Source: Heyndrickxia coagulans 36D1 (GTDB lineage Bacteria; Bacillota; Bacilli; Bacillales; Bacillaceae_C). Taken from it: a stretch of 64,000 nt of DNA. Of this stretch, positions 43,702 through 52,706 are shown piece by piece (position 1 is the first letter of the stretch; each line of letters starts with the position of its first letter). The stretch spans positions 1,426,001 through 1,490,000 of the forward strand of contig NC_016023.1 in the NCBI RefSeq assembly GCF_000169195.2. Direction: 5' to 3'. The notes under the pieces are model-generated. The model did not search any database. It was given only the letters and a program-made list of their open reading frames with translations, and was not told the origin of the DNA. The position numbers were made by a program, and so were the translations under genes.

Positions 43702-43935
43702 GGGCTTGCTGAACGAATCCGACGCTGAGTTTGTGCCCAATTTATCTGCAACCTCTGTCTCAAAATATAGAAGAATCCATTTGCGAAAAGGGGTGATTTG
43801 ATCTTCTCCGGACGTTGAATCGGCTTTCGCGTGCAGGCATTTCCCTGGATTTGTTGTAAACCCCTTGCATTTAATGATCGCCAAAGCTGTCAGCATCCTT
43901 TCCAAATCTAGGAATTTCGCTTATTCAGCAAGCCC
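43702..43935. mobile_element. MITE-like element, copy 2 (234 bp)
   Basis: The same terminal inverted repeats as copy 1 (GGGCTTGCTGAA), TA on both flanks, opposite orientation and about 65 bp longer inside. An open frame on the minus strand (43627-43905) runs through it but has no homology I recognise. It could be derived from an IS with TA target preference, such as the IS630/Tc1 type. Confidence 0.7.
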
Positions 43936-43944
43936 TAAATACAA

Positions 43945-43982
43945 AAAAACCGTTGGAAATTCACCTATTCCAACGGTTTTAT
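43945..43982 (-). terminator. Terminator of pepT
   Basis: AAACCGTTGGAA/TTCCAACGGTTT with a short loop and seven T residues on the minus strand. Confidence 0.85.
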
Positions 43983-44037
43983 TCGTTTTTGGCTTTTTTA
44001 AAAGCCCTAGCAGTCGAAATATCGGCCGCTGTTTTGT

Positions 44038-45270
44038 TTACGTTCTTGCTTCAAAACGTTTTGCAATTTCGACAATGACCTGGACGGCTTTTTCCATTGT
44101 TTCCACTGAAACGTATTCGTATTTGCCGTGCATGTTTTCCCCGCCGGCAAAAATGTTTGGTGTCGGTAGCCCCATGTAAGACAGCTGTGATCCGTCCGTG
44201 CCGCCGCGGACAGGAGAGATAACCGGTTCAATGCCAAGGCTCTTCATGGCATCATGCGCAATATCGACAATTTCTTTCACCGGTTCAATTTTTTCTTTCA
44301 TGTTGTAATATTGGTCGGCCAACTCCAGCGTAATATTTTCTTCACCGTATTTTTCTTTTAAGCGGTTGACAATCGACTGGAGGTTTGCCTTTTTTGCCTC
44401 AAATTTTTCGCGGTCGTGGTCGCGGATAATGTAATACAGTTTTGTTTGCTCGACATCTCCGTGGATGGACAGGAGATGATAAAATCCTTCATAACCTTCC
44501 GTCCGTTCCGGTACCTCATCCTCGGGCAGGAGGCTGTGCAGTTCCATCGCAATTTTTGCCGAATGGACCATTTTCCCCTTTGCACTCCCCGGGTGGATAT
44601 TATTGCCGCGGACCGTAATTTTGGCGGAAGCGGCGTTAAACGTTTCGTATTCGAGTTCACCGAGCGGGCCGCCATCCATCGTATAGGCAAAATCGGCACC
44701 GAACGCTTTCACATCAAATTTATGCGGCCCTCTGCCGATCTCTTCATCCGGGGTAAAAGCGACTCTGATTTTGCCGTGTTTGATTTCAGGGTGCTTAAGC
44801 AAATAGTCCATGGCCGTCACAATCTCCGCCACGCCGGCTTTGTCATCGGCGCCGAGCAGGGTCGTGCCGTCCGTTGTAATCAAAGTTTGGCCGATATAAT
44901 TTTTTAAGTTCGGGTATTCATCCGGAGACAGGACAACCCCTTGTTCTTTGTTCAAAACGATGGCTTTCCCGTCATAGTTTTCGACAATCTGCGGATTGAC
45001 GTTTTTCCCTGTAAAATCTGTCGCCGTGTCGACATGTGCCAAAAATCCAATTACCGGGACTTCTTTATCGGTATTGCTTGGCAAAGTGGCAAAAAGATAG
45101 CCGTTTTCATCCAGATGGACTTCTTCCATGCCGATTGATTCCAGCTCATCGCGAAGCATGCGGAGGAGTGTCCATTGCCCGTCAGTAGAAGGACAGGTTT
45201 CACTGTCTTCGTTAGACTGGGTGTCCACTTTCACGTATGTAGTAAATCTTTTCATTAACGCTTCTTTCAT
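44038..45270 (-). CDS. pepT: Peptidase T (tripeptide aminopeptidase)
   Basis: 410 residues from ATG 45270 (GAGGAG eight bases upstream), the same length as B. subtilis PepT. It belongs to the M20 metallopeptidases: the zinc ligands lie in [12 protein letters not shown] and [12 protein letters not shown], with the general base in [15 protein letters not shown] and a late [21 protein letters not shown]. It releases N-terminal residues from tripeptides in the cytoplasm. Confidence 0.95.
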   Translation of the reverse strand: MKEALMKRFTTYVKVDTQSNEDSETCPSTDGQWTLLRMLRDELESIGMEEVHLDENGYLFATLPSNTDKEVPVIGFLAHVDTATDFTGKNVNPQIVENYDGKAIVLNKEQGVVLSPDEYPNLKNYIGQTLITTDGTTLLGADDKAGVAEIVTAMDYLLKHPEIKHGKIRVAFTPDEEIGRGPHKFDVKAFGADFAYTMDGGPLGELEYETFNAASAKITVRGNNIHPGSAKGKMVHSAKIAMELHSLLPEDEVPERTEGYEGFYHLLSIHGDVEQTKLYYIIRDHDREKFEAKKANLQSIVNRLKEKYGEENITLELADQYYNMKEKIEPVKEIVDIAHDAMKSLGIEPVISPVRGGTDGSQLSYMGLPTPNIFAGGENMHGKYEYVSVETMEKAVQVIVEIAKRFEART

Positions 45271-45332
45271 CATCTTCACTCCTCATTTTTAGTATGTCTA
45301 TATTTTACCAAACCCAGCCCAAAAGCTTGTAT

Positions 45333-46127
45333 TTATTCGCAATATTTTTGGTAAAAAGTGCCGAGCGCGTATTTATAATTCGGGTGCCACGGTTTGTCTT
45401 TTCCGCAATAATGGATAAATACGGTGTGTTTTTTGATCGACTCTAAATCTTGTTTTTTGATTAGCGCGGCACGTTCAAAAAACCGGGCATCATAGTTATA
45501 CCGGTAGCTTTCGGCAGGTTTTATTTTGTTCCAGAACAAGGCATTGAATACGTCCTGATCGGGTAGGAGCAGTTTCAGTTTATTTTCTTCAATGAATTGA
45601 AAGATCTCCTCCACTTTAACATGCTGCCGGATCAGTTCCAAATTCATGAGAAGAACGCCGGTGTTAAAATATCCTTTTGCATTCGGTGTCCGCAGGCGCA
45701 TTTTATTGATCAGGCGGGCCTTTTTTGCCGAGTGTTCATGTTCGCATGCAATAAAAAAATGCCCTTCAAAATCTGTATAATAAAATGCGGAAGCAGGGTT
45801 GATACAGACAATGTCAGGATCGAGGTAAAGAATTCTGTCAAGATGCGCCGGCAAAAACAAGTGGGCAGTAAGCCGGTAGTACATTTCTGAAGTGTAATGC
45901 CTGAGGACAGGCGCATCTTTAAACAGATCCGGCGGAATCCGGATCGGGAAAAAATGGTGTCCTTTCTCTTCAACATAGTGATGTAACTCGGAAAGCTTTT
46001 CTTCAGAAATGGTGGAATGCAGCAGGTAGATCGAAAACGCTTCTTCAGGATTGTTTTGGACAAGAGAGTTTATTAACACTTTTAGGGGAGGAAGGTAATT
46101 TTCATTTAATGTAACAAGGATATTCAT
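45333..46127 (-). CDS. Family 8 glycosyltransferase
   Basis: 264 residues from ATG 46127 after AAGGTGG. It opens with MNILVTLNENYLPPLKVLINS, and the metal-binding DxD motif is in RILYLDPDIVCINP. GYFNTGVLLMNLE and HYCGKDKPWHPNYK are the usual GT8 acceptor and C-terminal blocks. It transfers a hexose from a nucleotide sugar in the cytoplasm, probably in cell-wall or lipid glycosylation. It stands alone, so the acceptor cannot be inferred. Confidence 0.88.
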   Translation of the reverse strand: MNILVTLNENYLPPLKVLINSLVQNNPEEAFSIYLLHSTISEEKLSELHHYVEEKGHHFFPIRIPPDLFKDAPVLRHYTSEMYYRLTAHLFLPAHLDRILYLDPDIVCINPASAFYYTDFEGHFFIACEHEHSAKKARLINKMRLRTPNAKGYFNTGVLLMNLELIRQHVKVEEIFQFIEENKLKLLLPDQDVFNALFWNKIKPAESYRYNYDARFFERAALIKKQDLESIKKHTVFIHYCGKDKPWHPNYKYALGTFYQKYCE

Positions 46128-46299
46128 GGCTTTTCCACCTTTTGGCTGTAGTTTCAACTACTTCCATGATACAGGTTTCTTTTTCCGCTAACAATCCTTT
46201 TGGGTTCCGGGTATGGGCCTTTTTCATCGTACAATCATGGCTGCTTGCTTGTGCCCTTATAGGTGAGAAAACATTGCACCCTCTGGCGTTTCCACAGAA

Positions 46300-46327
46300 A
46301 AAAGCCTGCCATAAAAATGGTCAGGCT
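46300..46327 (-). terminator. Terminator of the MATE gene
   Basis: GCCTGACCAT-TTTT-ATGGCAGGC followed by TTTTTT on the minus strand, overlapping the stop region. Confidence 0.85.
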
Positions 46328-47673
46328 CTGAGAAGCGACAGTCTTTCCCAAGGCTTTGAAAGCCAGCGCCGAGTGGCAAAGATGCCTCGGAACCATTCAT
46401 CAATGCCCTGGGCAATCCAAATACCGAGCAGCCCAAGCCCGAAATGCACCCCAAGGACATAGCTTAAGCTGGCTGCAAATACCCACATGGAAAAAATGCC
46501 AATCATGACCGGGAAGCGGACATCGCCTGCTGATTTCAGCGAACTCATCAGCACGATATTCATCGCTCTCCCTGGTTCTGTAAAAACAATGGCCCAAAGA
46601 ATCGGGATGCTGACGGCGAGAATGTCTTCGCTTTTCGTAAATATGTGCAAAACAGGTGAGCCGATGAGCGCAATCACCAGCGAAGTAAAGAAAGAAGCCA
46701 TCATGGCAATCTTTAAAGTTTTCATCCCGCGTTTCAAGGCGCGTTCATACGTTTTTGCACCGACATACCGGGCGATAAGCAGCTGGGTGCCGGATGCAAT
46801 GGCGAGGGTAAACAAATAACAGACCATCGAAATATTATTTAAATAAACGCGCGCTGCCAGGGATGCTTCCCCGAGTACGGCGATAAACCCGGTAATCACC
46901 AGCTGGGAAAACTGGTAGGAAAAATTTTCACCGGCTGAGGGGATTCCAATCTCAAGCAATGCACGGATGTCTTCTTTCTTTATGGTGACGATATCGCGGA
47001 TGCCCATTTTCAATGCAAGCCTGCGGTAGACAAGGAAAAGAAGCGCCGATACCGCAAAAACGCGTGCAACAACAATGGCCCACGATACCCCGATGACGCC
47101 GGTAACCGGGAGCCCGAAAATCCCCGTAATGGCCAAAATGTTCCCAAAGATGCTAATTAAATCCATTAAAACGGTGACAAGCATCGATTCTTTTGTAAAA
47201 CCGTGGCTCCTCAGTACTGCGCTTAAAGCGAGGGAGATGGACTCGAGAAAAAGGGAAGCCCCGCAAATTTTGACAAATGTCAGCGCGTATTGATAAACCT
47301 TGCCGTGAATGTCGAAAAACCCGAGAAGCAGTTGCCCGAACAGAAAAACAAAAAGCCCGACGGCAAGGCCGAACCAACAATTGAGACCGAAAGCGGAATG
47401 GGCGACCTGGCGCGCCTCTTTCATTTTCCCTGCGCCAAGATTTTGCCCGATCAGGATAATCGCGCCGACGGATGTGACATTAAAAATGAGTATAAACATA
47501 TTCAACAGCTGGTTGGCCACGCCCACCCCGGCAGCCGCATCATCGGCGTAGTGGCCGAGCATAAGGGTTGCGATGATCCCGATTCCCATATGCAAAGAAA
47601 GCTCAATAAAGAGCGGCCAAGAAATTTGAAACAGGGTCTGGTCTTTGTAATATTGCTGTTGTGCTGTCAACAC
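46321..47673 (-). CDS. MATE-family efflux transporter
   Basis: 450 residues, twelve predicted membrane helices in two similar halves. The N-terminal block FQISWPLFIELSLHMGIGI and the mid-protein GIPSAGENFSYQFSQLVITG are typical of MatE domains. It exchanges drugs or metabolites for Na+ or H+. The start is GTG at 47673 (or TTG one codon later) behind AAAGGGGG. Confidence 0.9.
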   Translation of the reverse strand: MLTAQQQYYKDQTLFQISWPLFIELSLHMGIGIIATLMLGHYADDAAAGVGVANQLLNMFILIFNVTSVGAIILIGQNLGAGKMKEARQVAHSAFGLNCWFGLAVGLFVFLFGQLLLGFFDIHGKVYQYALTFVKICGASLFLESISLALSAVLRSHGFTKESMLVTVLMDLISIFGNILAITGIFGLPVTGVIGVSWAIVVARVFAVSALLFLVYRRLALKMGIRDIVTIKKEDIRALLEIGIPSAGENFSYQFSQLVITGFIAVLGEASLAARVYLNNISMVCYLFTLAIASGTQLLIARYVGAKTYERALKRGMKTLKIAMMASFFTSLVIALIGSPVLHIFTKSEDILAVSIPILWAIVFTEPGRAMNIVLMSSLKSAGDVRFPVMIGIFSMWVFAASLSYVLGVHFGLGLLGIWIAQGIDEWFRGIFATRRWLSKPWERLSLLRA

Positions 47674-47840
47674 TTTTCCCCCTTTATCTGATACCCCAGC
47701 CTTTTAAACCGGTTATATTGCCGGGTCTGGCGGATGTTCATTCTTCAATACTATGAAACATTGTAGTCTTTATTGTCGTGCTGTCAATTGGAATCTTAAA
47801 AAAACCCGTGAATTTTTTATGGATGAGGGATATTGGCTGT

Positions 47841-47992
47841 GTTTGCGTATTTGTTTACATGTTTTCAAAGCTGTTTGCATGTTTACACAAACGCAAACAT
47901 TTGTAAACAAAAACGCAAACATGTTTGCAAACCTGTAAGCATGGCTTTATAACAACACTTTTCAAAAGTTTACAAGCCGCAAACAAGTTTAC
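47841..47992. repeat. Centromere-like iteron field upstream of parM
   Basis: About a dozen GTTTGC/GTTTAC hexamers and their complements are packed into 150 bp, many in a 12-base GTTTRCATGTTT context and in both orientations. The field lies directly before the promoter of the actin-like gene. Type II partition systems place their ParR-binding centromere exactly there. The rest of 47674-48086 has no gene. Confidence 0.65.
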
Positions 47993-48017
47993 ATTTTCGT
48001 TAAAAAAGTTCAGAGTA

Positions 48018-48046
48018 TTGATTATTTTTATAGACTCAGATATTCT
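48018..48046 (+). promoter_or_regulatory. Promoter of the parM-parR operon
   Basis: TTGATT (48018-48023) and TATTCT (48041-48046) with a 17-bp spacer, 40 bp before the parM start and just downstream of the iterons, so ParR bound there could repress it. Confidence 0.55.
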
Positions 48047-48086
48047 TAGAGTAAGCCAAAGAAAGCGATACAGGGAGGAAAAGTGA

Positions 48087-49265
48087 ATGGGGAAGACCCG
48101 GATTGCCGCAGTCGATGTAGGCAACGATTCTTTAAAAGGCATTTTTGGAAAAATGGAGTATGAACTCAATATCCCGAACGTCATTGCACGGGATATTGAA
48201 GACCGGCCGGTAATTGGCATTGAGGAACTGGACAGCAAAGATCCGCTTGAAGGCATCCATGTAAAAGTCCACTCCCCTGCTTTAAAGGAAAATAACGTGA
48301 TTTACCGTGTCGGGGATCTCGCAACCAAAAGCGATAATGCAACCGAACTTGACCCGGGAAGCAGCAAGTCGGAAGAGGATCAGACCCTCGTCCTGCTTTT
48401 TACAAGCCTTGCGCTTGACGCAGTAAGGGAGGAAAACGCCAAAGTTTTTACCCGCAACCAGAATGTCATTGATGCCAATTACACGCTTGGGACAGGCCTG
48501 CCGCTCCGCGAAGTAAAAGAGGGAAAAGATGCGGGCTACCGCTCGCAGCTGCTTGGATCCGTCCACCAGGTGGAATTTCTTGTCACACCGAAATATCAGG
48601 GGTTGAAAGTCAATCTGAAATTTGACGAAATCAAAGTGTATCCGGAAGGCTTTGCCGCTTTTATCAATCTTGTCATGGATAACGATTTAAACATTATTAA
48701 CCGCGAATTGATTGACAAACGCATTTTAATCCAGGATATCGGCGGCCTCTCAACGGATATCGCCGTGATCAAAAACAGGACAGTCGATGATGACCGGGCG
48801 CAGGGATTTAATCTCGGCGTATCAGAAGCGCTTGAACAGATCCGTGAAGAAATCCGCGTCAAATACGGGGTCGAATTGGACAGCCGCCGTGATGTGGTCG
48901 ATATTATCACGAAAAAGCATGACCGCAACCATATTATGGTAAAAGGCAGCCGGACAAGCGTGCACGACATTACAGACCGGATTCTGTTTGACCTTGCAAA
49001 GAAACAATACCGCCTGCTCCGGAACGTGTGGCAGAAAAACTCACAAACAGAGATTTGCTATTTTGTCGGCGGCGGTTCTGTTGTCCTGAAAGATTACTTA
49101 AAAACGCTGAACAACAGCCTTGACGGCTACAATATTGATTTCTTTGAAGATGAAAAAGAGAGCATCTGGATGATGGCCAATGCTTACTACAAATTAATTT
49201 CGGATTATGTGAGGAAAAACAATAAACCGGAAGACAAAGGAAAGAAACCGGTCGAATCCAAATAA
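48087..49265 (+). CDS. Actin-like segregation ATPase (ParM/StbA family)
   Basis: 392 residues. Actin-fold nucleotide motifs are visible: phosphate-1 RIAAVDVGNDSLKG at the N-terminus, phosphate-2 LIQDIGGLSTDIAVI near residue 215 and the adenosine motif CYFVGGGSVVLKDY near 325. ParM proteins polymerise into dynamic filaments that push replicons apart when capped by ParR bound to the centromere. GGGAGG precedes the ATG. The iteron field upstream and the RHH-type gene downstream complete a type II partition cassette, although the surroundings are chromosomal. Confidence 0.88.
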   Translation: MGKTRIAAVDVGNDSLKGIFGKMEYELNIPNVIARDIEDRPVIGIEELDSKDPLEGIHVKVHSPALKENNVIYRVGDLATKSDNATELDPGSSKSEEDQTLVLLFTSLALDAVREENAKVFTRNQNVIDANYTLGTGLPLREVKEGKDAGYRSQLLGSVHQVEFLVTPKYQGLKVNLKFDEIKVYPEGFAAFINLVMDNDLNIINRELIDKRILIQDIGGLSTDIAVIKNRTVDDDRAQGFNLGVSEALEQIREEIRVKYGVELDSRRDVVDIITKKHDRNHIMVKGSRTSVHDITDRILFDLAKKQYRLLRNVWQKNSQTEICYFVGGGSVVLKDYLKTLNNSLDGYNIDFFEDEKESIWMMANAYYKLISDYVRKNNKPEDKGKKPVESK

Positions 49266-49276
49266 GGTGAAAAAAT

Positions 49277-49849
49277 ATGGAAAAACAAAGCGGGATGAAG
49301 CGGGGCCAGACGATTGCGTTCCGGATCCCCCAGGATACGCCCGATCATATTTTAAAAGAACTGTCAAAGTTAAAAGAAAAAGAGAAACGGAACTTCTCCG
49401 CCAAAATAGCCGGATATGTGATACAAGGTGTTAACCAGTCGCTCGTAAAGGACAAAGAAACCATTACAATCCCGCTGCCGCGCAAACTGACAAAAGTGCA
49501 ACATGACTGGCTGAAGCATGAACATTCGGAAGCGATGCTCGGCAGCATTGTTTACGAACTGATTCAGGATCCACTCCGGGCGACTTCGCTCTTTGCGGCC
49601 CTTTCGAAACAACCTGTATCTATGGATGAGACGCTTTTTTTACAGGAAGACGAATTGCCGCAAACCAGCGAAGAAGCGGACGGGAAACCGGTTCGATCCG
49701 GTGGTGAGCCGCCTGGATCGGATGATCTTGATGCATTCGACTGGAGAACTGCCGCCGCCGAACCGGCACCGCCCGAAACGGGAGCGCCGGAAAAAGAAGA
49801 AGATGCGGAAGACCTGCTCGGGGATTTTCTCGCCAGCATGAATAAATGA
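49277..49849 (+). CDS. ParR-like DNA-binding adaptor
   Basis: 190 residues starting 12 bp after parM. Residues about 8-55 (KRGQTIAFRIPQDTPDHIL ... NFSAKIAGYVIQG) resemble a ribbon-helix-helix domain as in ParR/AlfB. A middle helical region follows, then about 60 acidic, Pro/Gly-rich residues and a short amphipathic end, AEDLLGDFLASMNK. In ParR proteins the extreme C-terminus docks on the end of the ParM filament, so that end peptide is the likely contact. Similarity is structural and contextual, not strong in sequence. Confidence 0.7.
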   Translation: MEKQSGMKRGQTIAFRIPQDTPDHILKELSKLKEKEKRNFSAKIAGYVIQGVNQSLVKDKETITIPLPRKLTKVQHDWLKHEHSEAMLGSIVYELIQDPLRATSLFAALSKQPVSMDETLFLQEDELPQTSEEADGKPVRSGGEPPGSDDLDAFDWRTAAAEPAPPETGAPEKEEDAEDLLGDFLASMNK

Positions 49850-49910
49850 AGTGCGCAGGGTGAACCCCTGTGTGTCTAAAACTTGTACGAAATGTAAGGG
49901 GATGGCACAG

Positions 49911-50690
49911 ATGGAAAATATAATCGAAGTTGCCGGTGTGAGCCTGATGCGCGACGGCAAAAAACTGCTCTCGGACATTCACTGGACGGTCAAAAAAGGG
50001 GAGCATTGGGCTGTCCTCGGCTTAAACGGTTCCGGCAAAACCACTTTGCTCAATATGATCAACGGGTATATTTGGCCGACAAAGGGGAGCATCAAGGTGC
50101 TCGGGAAAGCGTTCGGAAAAACAAGCCTGCCGGAACTGCGGAAATCAATCGGCTGGGTCAGCTCCTCCATCCAGGAAAGGATACCGCGCACCCAACTTGC
50201 ACGCGATGTGGTCATCAGCGGCAAATATGCATCCATCGGGCTGTATGAAGCGGTGGATGCACAAGACGAAGAGAAAGCCCTGCGCTTGATGGAACAATTA
50301 CATTGTGCTTCCCTTTTTAGCCGTGCTTATGAACATTGTTCGCAAGGAGAGCGGCAGAAGCTTTTAATTGCGCGCGCGTTAATGGCGGAACCGCGCATCT
50401 TAATTTTGGACGAGCCTTGCAACGGGCTGGATTTGTTTGCCCGGGAAATTTTGCTAGAAAGTGTGGAAGAGCTGGCGAAAGATAAGAACGGACCGACGCT
50501 TGTATATGTCACGCACCATCCGGAAGAAATTTCTCCCGTTTTCCAAAAAACATTGCTGATCAGAAACGGGGAAGTTTTCCGGCAGGGCCGGACTTCCGAG
50601 ATGATTGAAAAACAAGTGCTTTCCCGCTTTTTTGAGCATGAAATTCACGTGGAGTGGCGCGGAAACCGGGCATTGTTTCAAGTTGTCTGA
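49911..50690 (+). CDS. ABC transporter ATP-binding protein (YlmA-like)
   Basis: 259 residues from ATG 49911, nine bases after AAGGGG; an ATG at 49902 is too close to that site. Walker A LNGSGKTT, signature CSQGERQKL (Cys-Ser-Gln-Gly in place of LSGGQ), Walker B ILILDEPCNGLD and H-loop VTHHPEEI are present. No permease gene adjoins, as for B. subtilis YlmA, so its partner and substrate are unknown. It follows the partition genes by 61 bp. Confidence 0.85.
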   Translation: MENIIEVAGVSLMRDGKKLLSDIHWTVKKGEHWAVLGLNGSGKTTLLNMINGYIWPTKGSIKVLGKAFGKTSLPELRKSIGWVSSSIQERIPRTQLARDVVISGKYASIGLYEAVDAQDEEKALRLMEQLHCASLFSRAYEHCSQGERQKLLIARALMAEPRILILDEPCNGLDLFAREILLESVEELAKDKNGPTLVYVTHHPEEISPVFQKTLLIRNGEVFRQGRTSEMIEKQVLSRFFEHEIHVEWRGNRALFQVV

Positions 50691-50770
50691 CGATTGAAAA
50701 ACAAAAAAATATAAAATAATGAATTGACAAATCCCGAGCCGTCCACTAATATTTAAATATAACAAATGAA

Positions 50771-50880
50771 TAACTTATCCAGAGAGACTGAGGGACAGGC
50801 CCGATGACGTCCAGCAACCTTCAAATCTTTTTTTGAAAGGTGCTAATTCCTGCAGAATGGTTCATTCTGAGAGATAAGTC
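50771..50880 (+). promoter_or_regulatory. SAM-I (S-box) riboswitch
   Basis: The S-box core is clear: the P1 arm TAACTTATC with GATAAGT at the far end, AGAGAGACTGAGGGAC, GGCCCGATGACGTCCAGCAACC split across stems, the AAAGGTGCTAATTCC segment and TCTGAGAGATAAG. With SAM bound, the terminator 13 bp downstream forms and the methionine transporter is shut off. Confidence 0.95.
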
Positions 50881-50892
50881 ACTTGACCGGCA

Positions 50893-50925
50893 AACCTCTT
50901 TCGAATGAAAGAAGGTTTTTTTTTG
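50893..50925 (+). terminator. SAM-riboswitch terminator
   Basis: AACCTCTTTC-GAAT-GAAAGAAGGTT followed by nine T residues, 28 bp before metN. Confidence 0.92.
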
Positions 50926-50952
50926 CCAAAAGGAACAGAAGGAGTTTTCAAC

Positions 50953-51993
50953 ATGCTGGTATTAGAAGATATTCATAAGGTATACGGAAAAGGGAAGGAC
51001 AAAAAGGTTGAAGCGTTAAAAGGCATCAACCTGCGTGTTGAAAAAGGGGAAATCTTCGGGGTGGTTGGTTACAGTGGTGCCGGGAAAAGCACACTGATTC
51101 GGTGCGTCAATCTGCTCGAGCGGCCGACTTCCGGGAAAGTGCTCGTTAACGGGGTCGACCTTGTGCGCCTGCCGCCTGCCAAGCTACGTCAAGAGCGAAA
51201 AAAAATCGGCATGATTTTCCAGCAGTTCAATCTGCTTCAGTCAAAGACGATTTTTCAAAATGTGGCCATGCCGCTTGTGCTGGAACATCGCCCGAAGGAA
51301 GAAATAAAGGCAAAAGTGGCAGAATTATTGTCTTTTGTCGGGCTGGAAGAGAGAATGCATCACTACCCTGACCAGTTGTCAGGCGGCCAGAAACAAAGGG
51401 TCGGTATTGCAAGAGCCCTTGCGACAGATCCGGACATCTTGCTTTGTGACGAGGCAACGTCTGCCCTTGACCCGAATACGACCGAAGCCGTGTTGGACCT
51501 TTTGCGGAAAGTCCGGGACGAGCTGGGCATTACGATCCTGATGATTACCCACGAAATGAATGTCATTCGTGATATTTGTGATAAAGTGGCGGTGCTGGAC
51601 GGCGGAAAAATTGTGGAGCAGGGCCCTGTAATCGACCTTTTCACAGAACCGAAAACGCAAATTGCGAGAAGCTTTGTGAAAACTGTGCTGAATGATTCGA
51701 TTCCGCCATCGGTGCAAAAACTGATCGATGAAAGCAGCAAAGACAACCCGCACGGCATTTACCGGATTCTGTTTAAGGGAGCTTCCACCAATATGCCGCT
51801 GTTATCCAATACAGCAAAACAATTTTCAATCGACCTGAATGTGCTTCATGGCATGATCACCGAACTTCAGGGAATCCCTTTTGGCAACCTGCTTGTCGAA
51901 TTGAAAGGCGACCCGGAAGAAATGAAGCGGGCCATTCAGTACATCAACGATCACGAAGCGATCATTCGGGAGGTGGAGAAAAATGGCATTTGA
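50953..51993 (+). CDS. metN: Methionine ABC transporter ATPase
   Basis: 346 residues from ATG 50953 behind GAAGGAG; the frame from 50905 overlaps the terminator. Walker A GYSGAGKST, signature LSGGQKQRVG, Walker B ILLCDEATSALD, H-loop ITHEMNVIR. Residues about 270-346 form the NIL domain that binds methionine and feedback-inhibits import. It overlaps metP by 11 bp and lies under an S-box riboswitch, which fixes the substrate as methionine or a close analogue. Confidence 0.95.
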   Translation: MLVLEDIHKVYGKGKDKKVEALKGINLRVEKGEIFGVVGYSGAGKSTLIRCVNLLERPTSGKVLVNGVDLVRLPPAKLRQERKKIGMIFQQFNLLQSKTIFQNVAMPLVLEHRPKEEIKAKVAELLSFVGLEERMHHYPDQLSGGQKQRVGIARALATDPDILLCDEATSALDPNTTEAVLDLLRKVRDELGITILMITHEMNVIRDICDKVAVLDGGKIVEQGPVIDLFTEPKTQIARSFVKTVLNDSIPPSVQKLIDESSKDNPHGIYRILFKGASTNMPLLSNTAKQFSIDLNVLHGMITELQGIPFGNLLVELKGDPEEMKRAIQYINDHEAIIREVEKNGI

Positions 51994-52645
51994 TTGGTCA
52001 TGGTTTTGGCCGCAATTTTTCACGGCAATGGGCCAGACGCTGTATATGGTGGCTGTATCATTACTCATTTCCATCATCATCGGCATCCCGGTTGGCGTCA
52101 TTCTCGTTATTACCCGGGAAAACGGCATATGGGAAAACAAATGGATTTTTAATATTTTAAATGTGATTATCAATATTTTTCGGTCGATCCCGTTTATTAT
52201 TCTCGTTGTCGCGATCATTCCGTTTACGCGCTGGGTTGTCGGGACAGCGATCGGAACAACCGCAGCGATTGTGCCGCTTGTGTTGTACACTGCTTTTTAC
52301 ATCGGGAGGCTCATTGAAAGTTCACTGCTTGAAGTCGACAAAGGGACAATCGAACTTGCGCAGTCAATGGGGGCGACGAACTGGCAGATTATTTGGCGGT
52401 TTTTGCTTCCGGAAGCAAAGGCATCCATGGTGCTCAATTTAACGATTGCCACCATCGGGCTGATTGGGGCTTCCGCGATGGCGGGCGCGGTCGGTGCCGG
52501 CGGGATCGGGGATTTGGCGATCACGTACGGGTACAACCAGTTTCAGACAGGCGTCATGATCGTTACCGTTATCACGCTGGTCATTTTCACCCAGCTTGTC
52601 CAGACATTGGGCAACTTTCTCTCCAAAAAAATCCGGAGAAAATAA
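51983..52645 (+). CDS. metP: Methionine ABC transporter permease
   Basis: 220 residues, five membrane helices, MetI family. The EAA loop reads LLEVDKGTIELAQSMGATN with the following IIWRFLLPEAKA. GGGAGGTGGAG precedes the ATG, which overlaps the metN stop. It forms the channel of the MetNPQ importer as a dimer. Confidence 0.94.
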   Translation: MAFDWSWFWPQFFTAMGQTLYMVAVSLLISIIIGIPVGVILVITRENGIWENKWIFNILNVIINIFRSIPFIILVVAIIPFTRWVVGTAIGTTAAIVPLVLYTAFYIGRLIESSLLEVDKGTIELAQSMGATNWQIIWRFLLPEAKASMVLNLTIATIGLIGASAMAGAVGAGGIGDLAITYGYNQFQTGVMIVTVITLVIFTQLVQTLGNFLSKKIRRK

Positions 52646-52706
52646 TATTGGGAAAAAGGGTTACACCTTTTTTATAAAAAATTCAATTCAGGGGGACTTA
52701 GCAGCG

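Noticed and set aside
43627-43905. 92-codon open frame on the minus strand
   Set aside because: It runs through most of the second MITE and has no ribosome site or recognisable product; the end outside the MITE is too short to assign.
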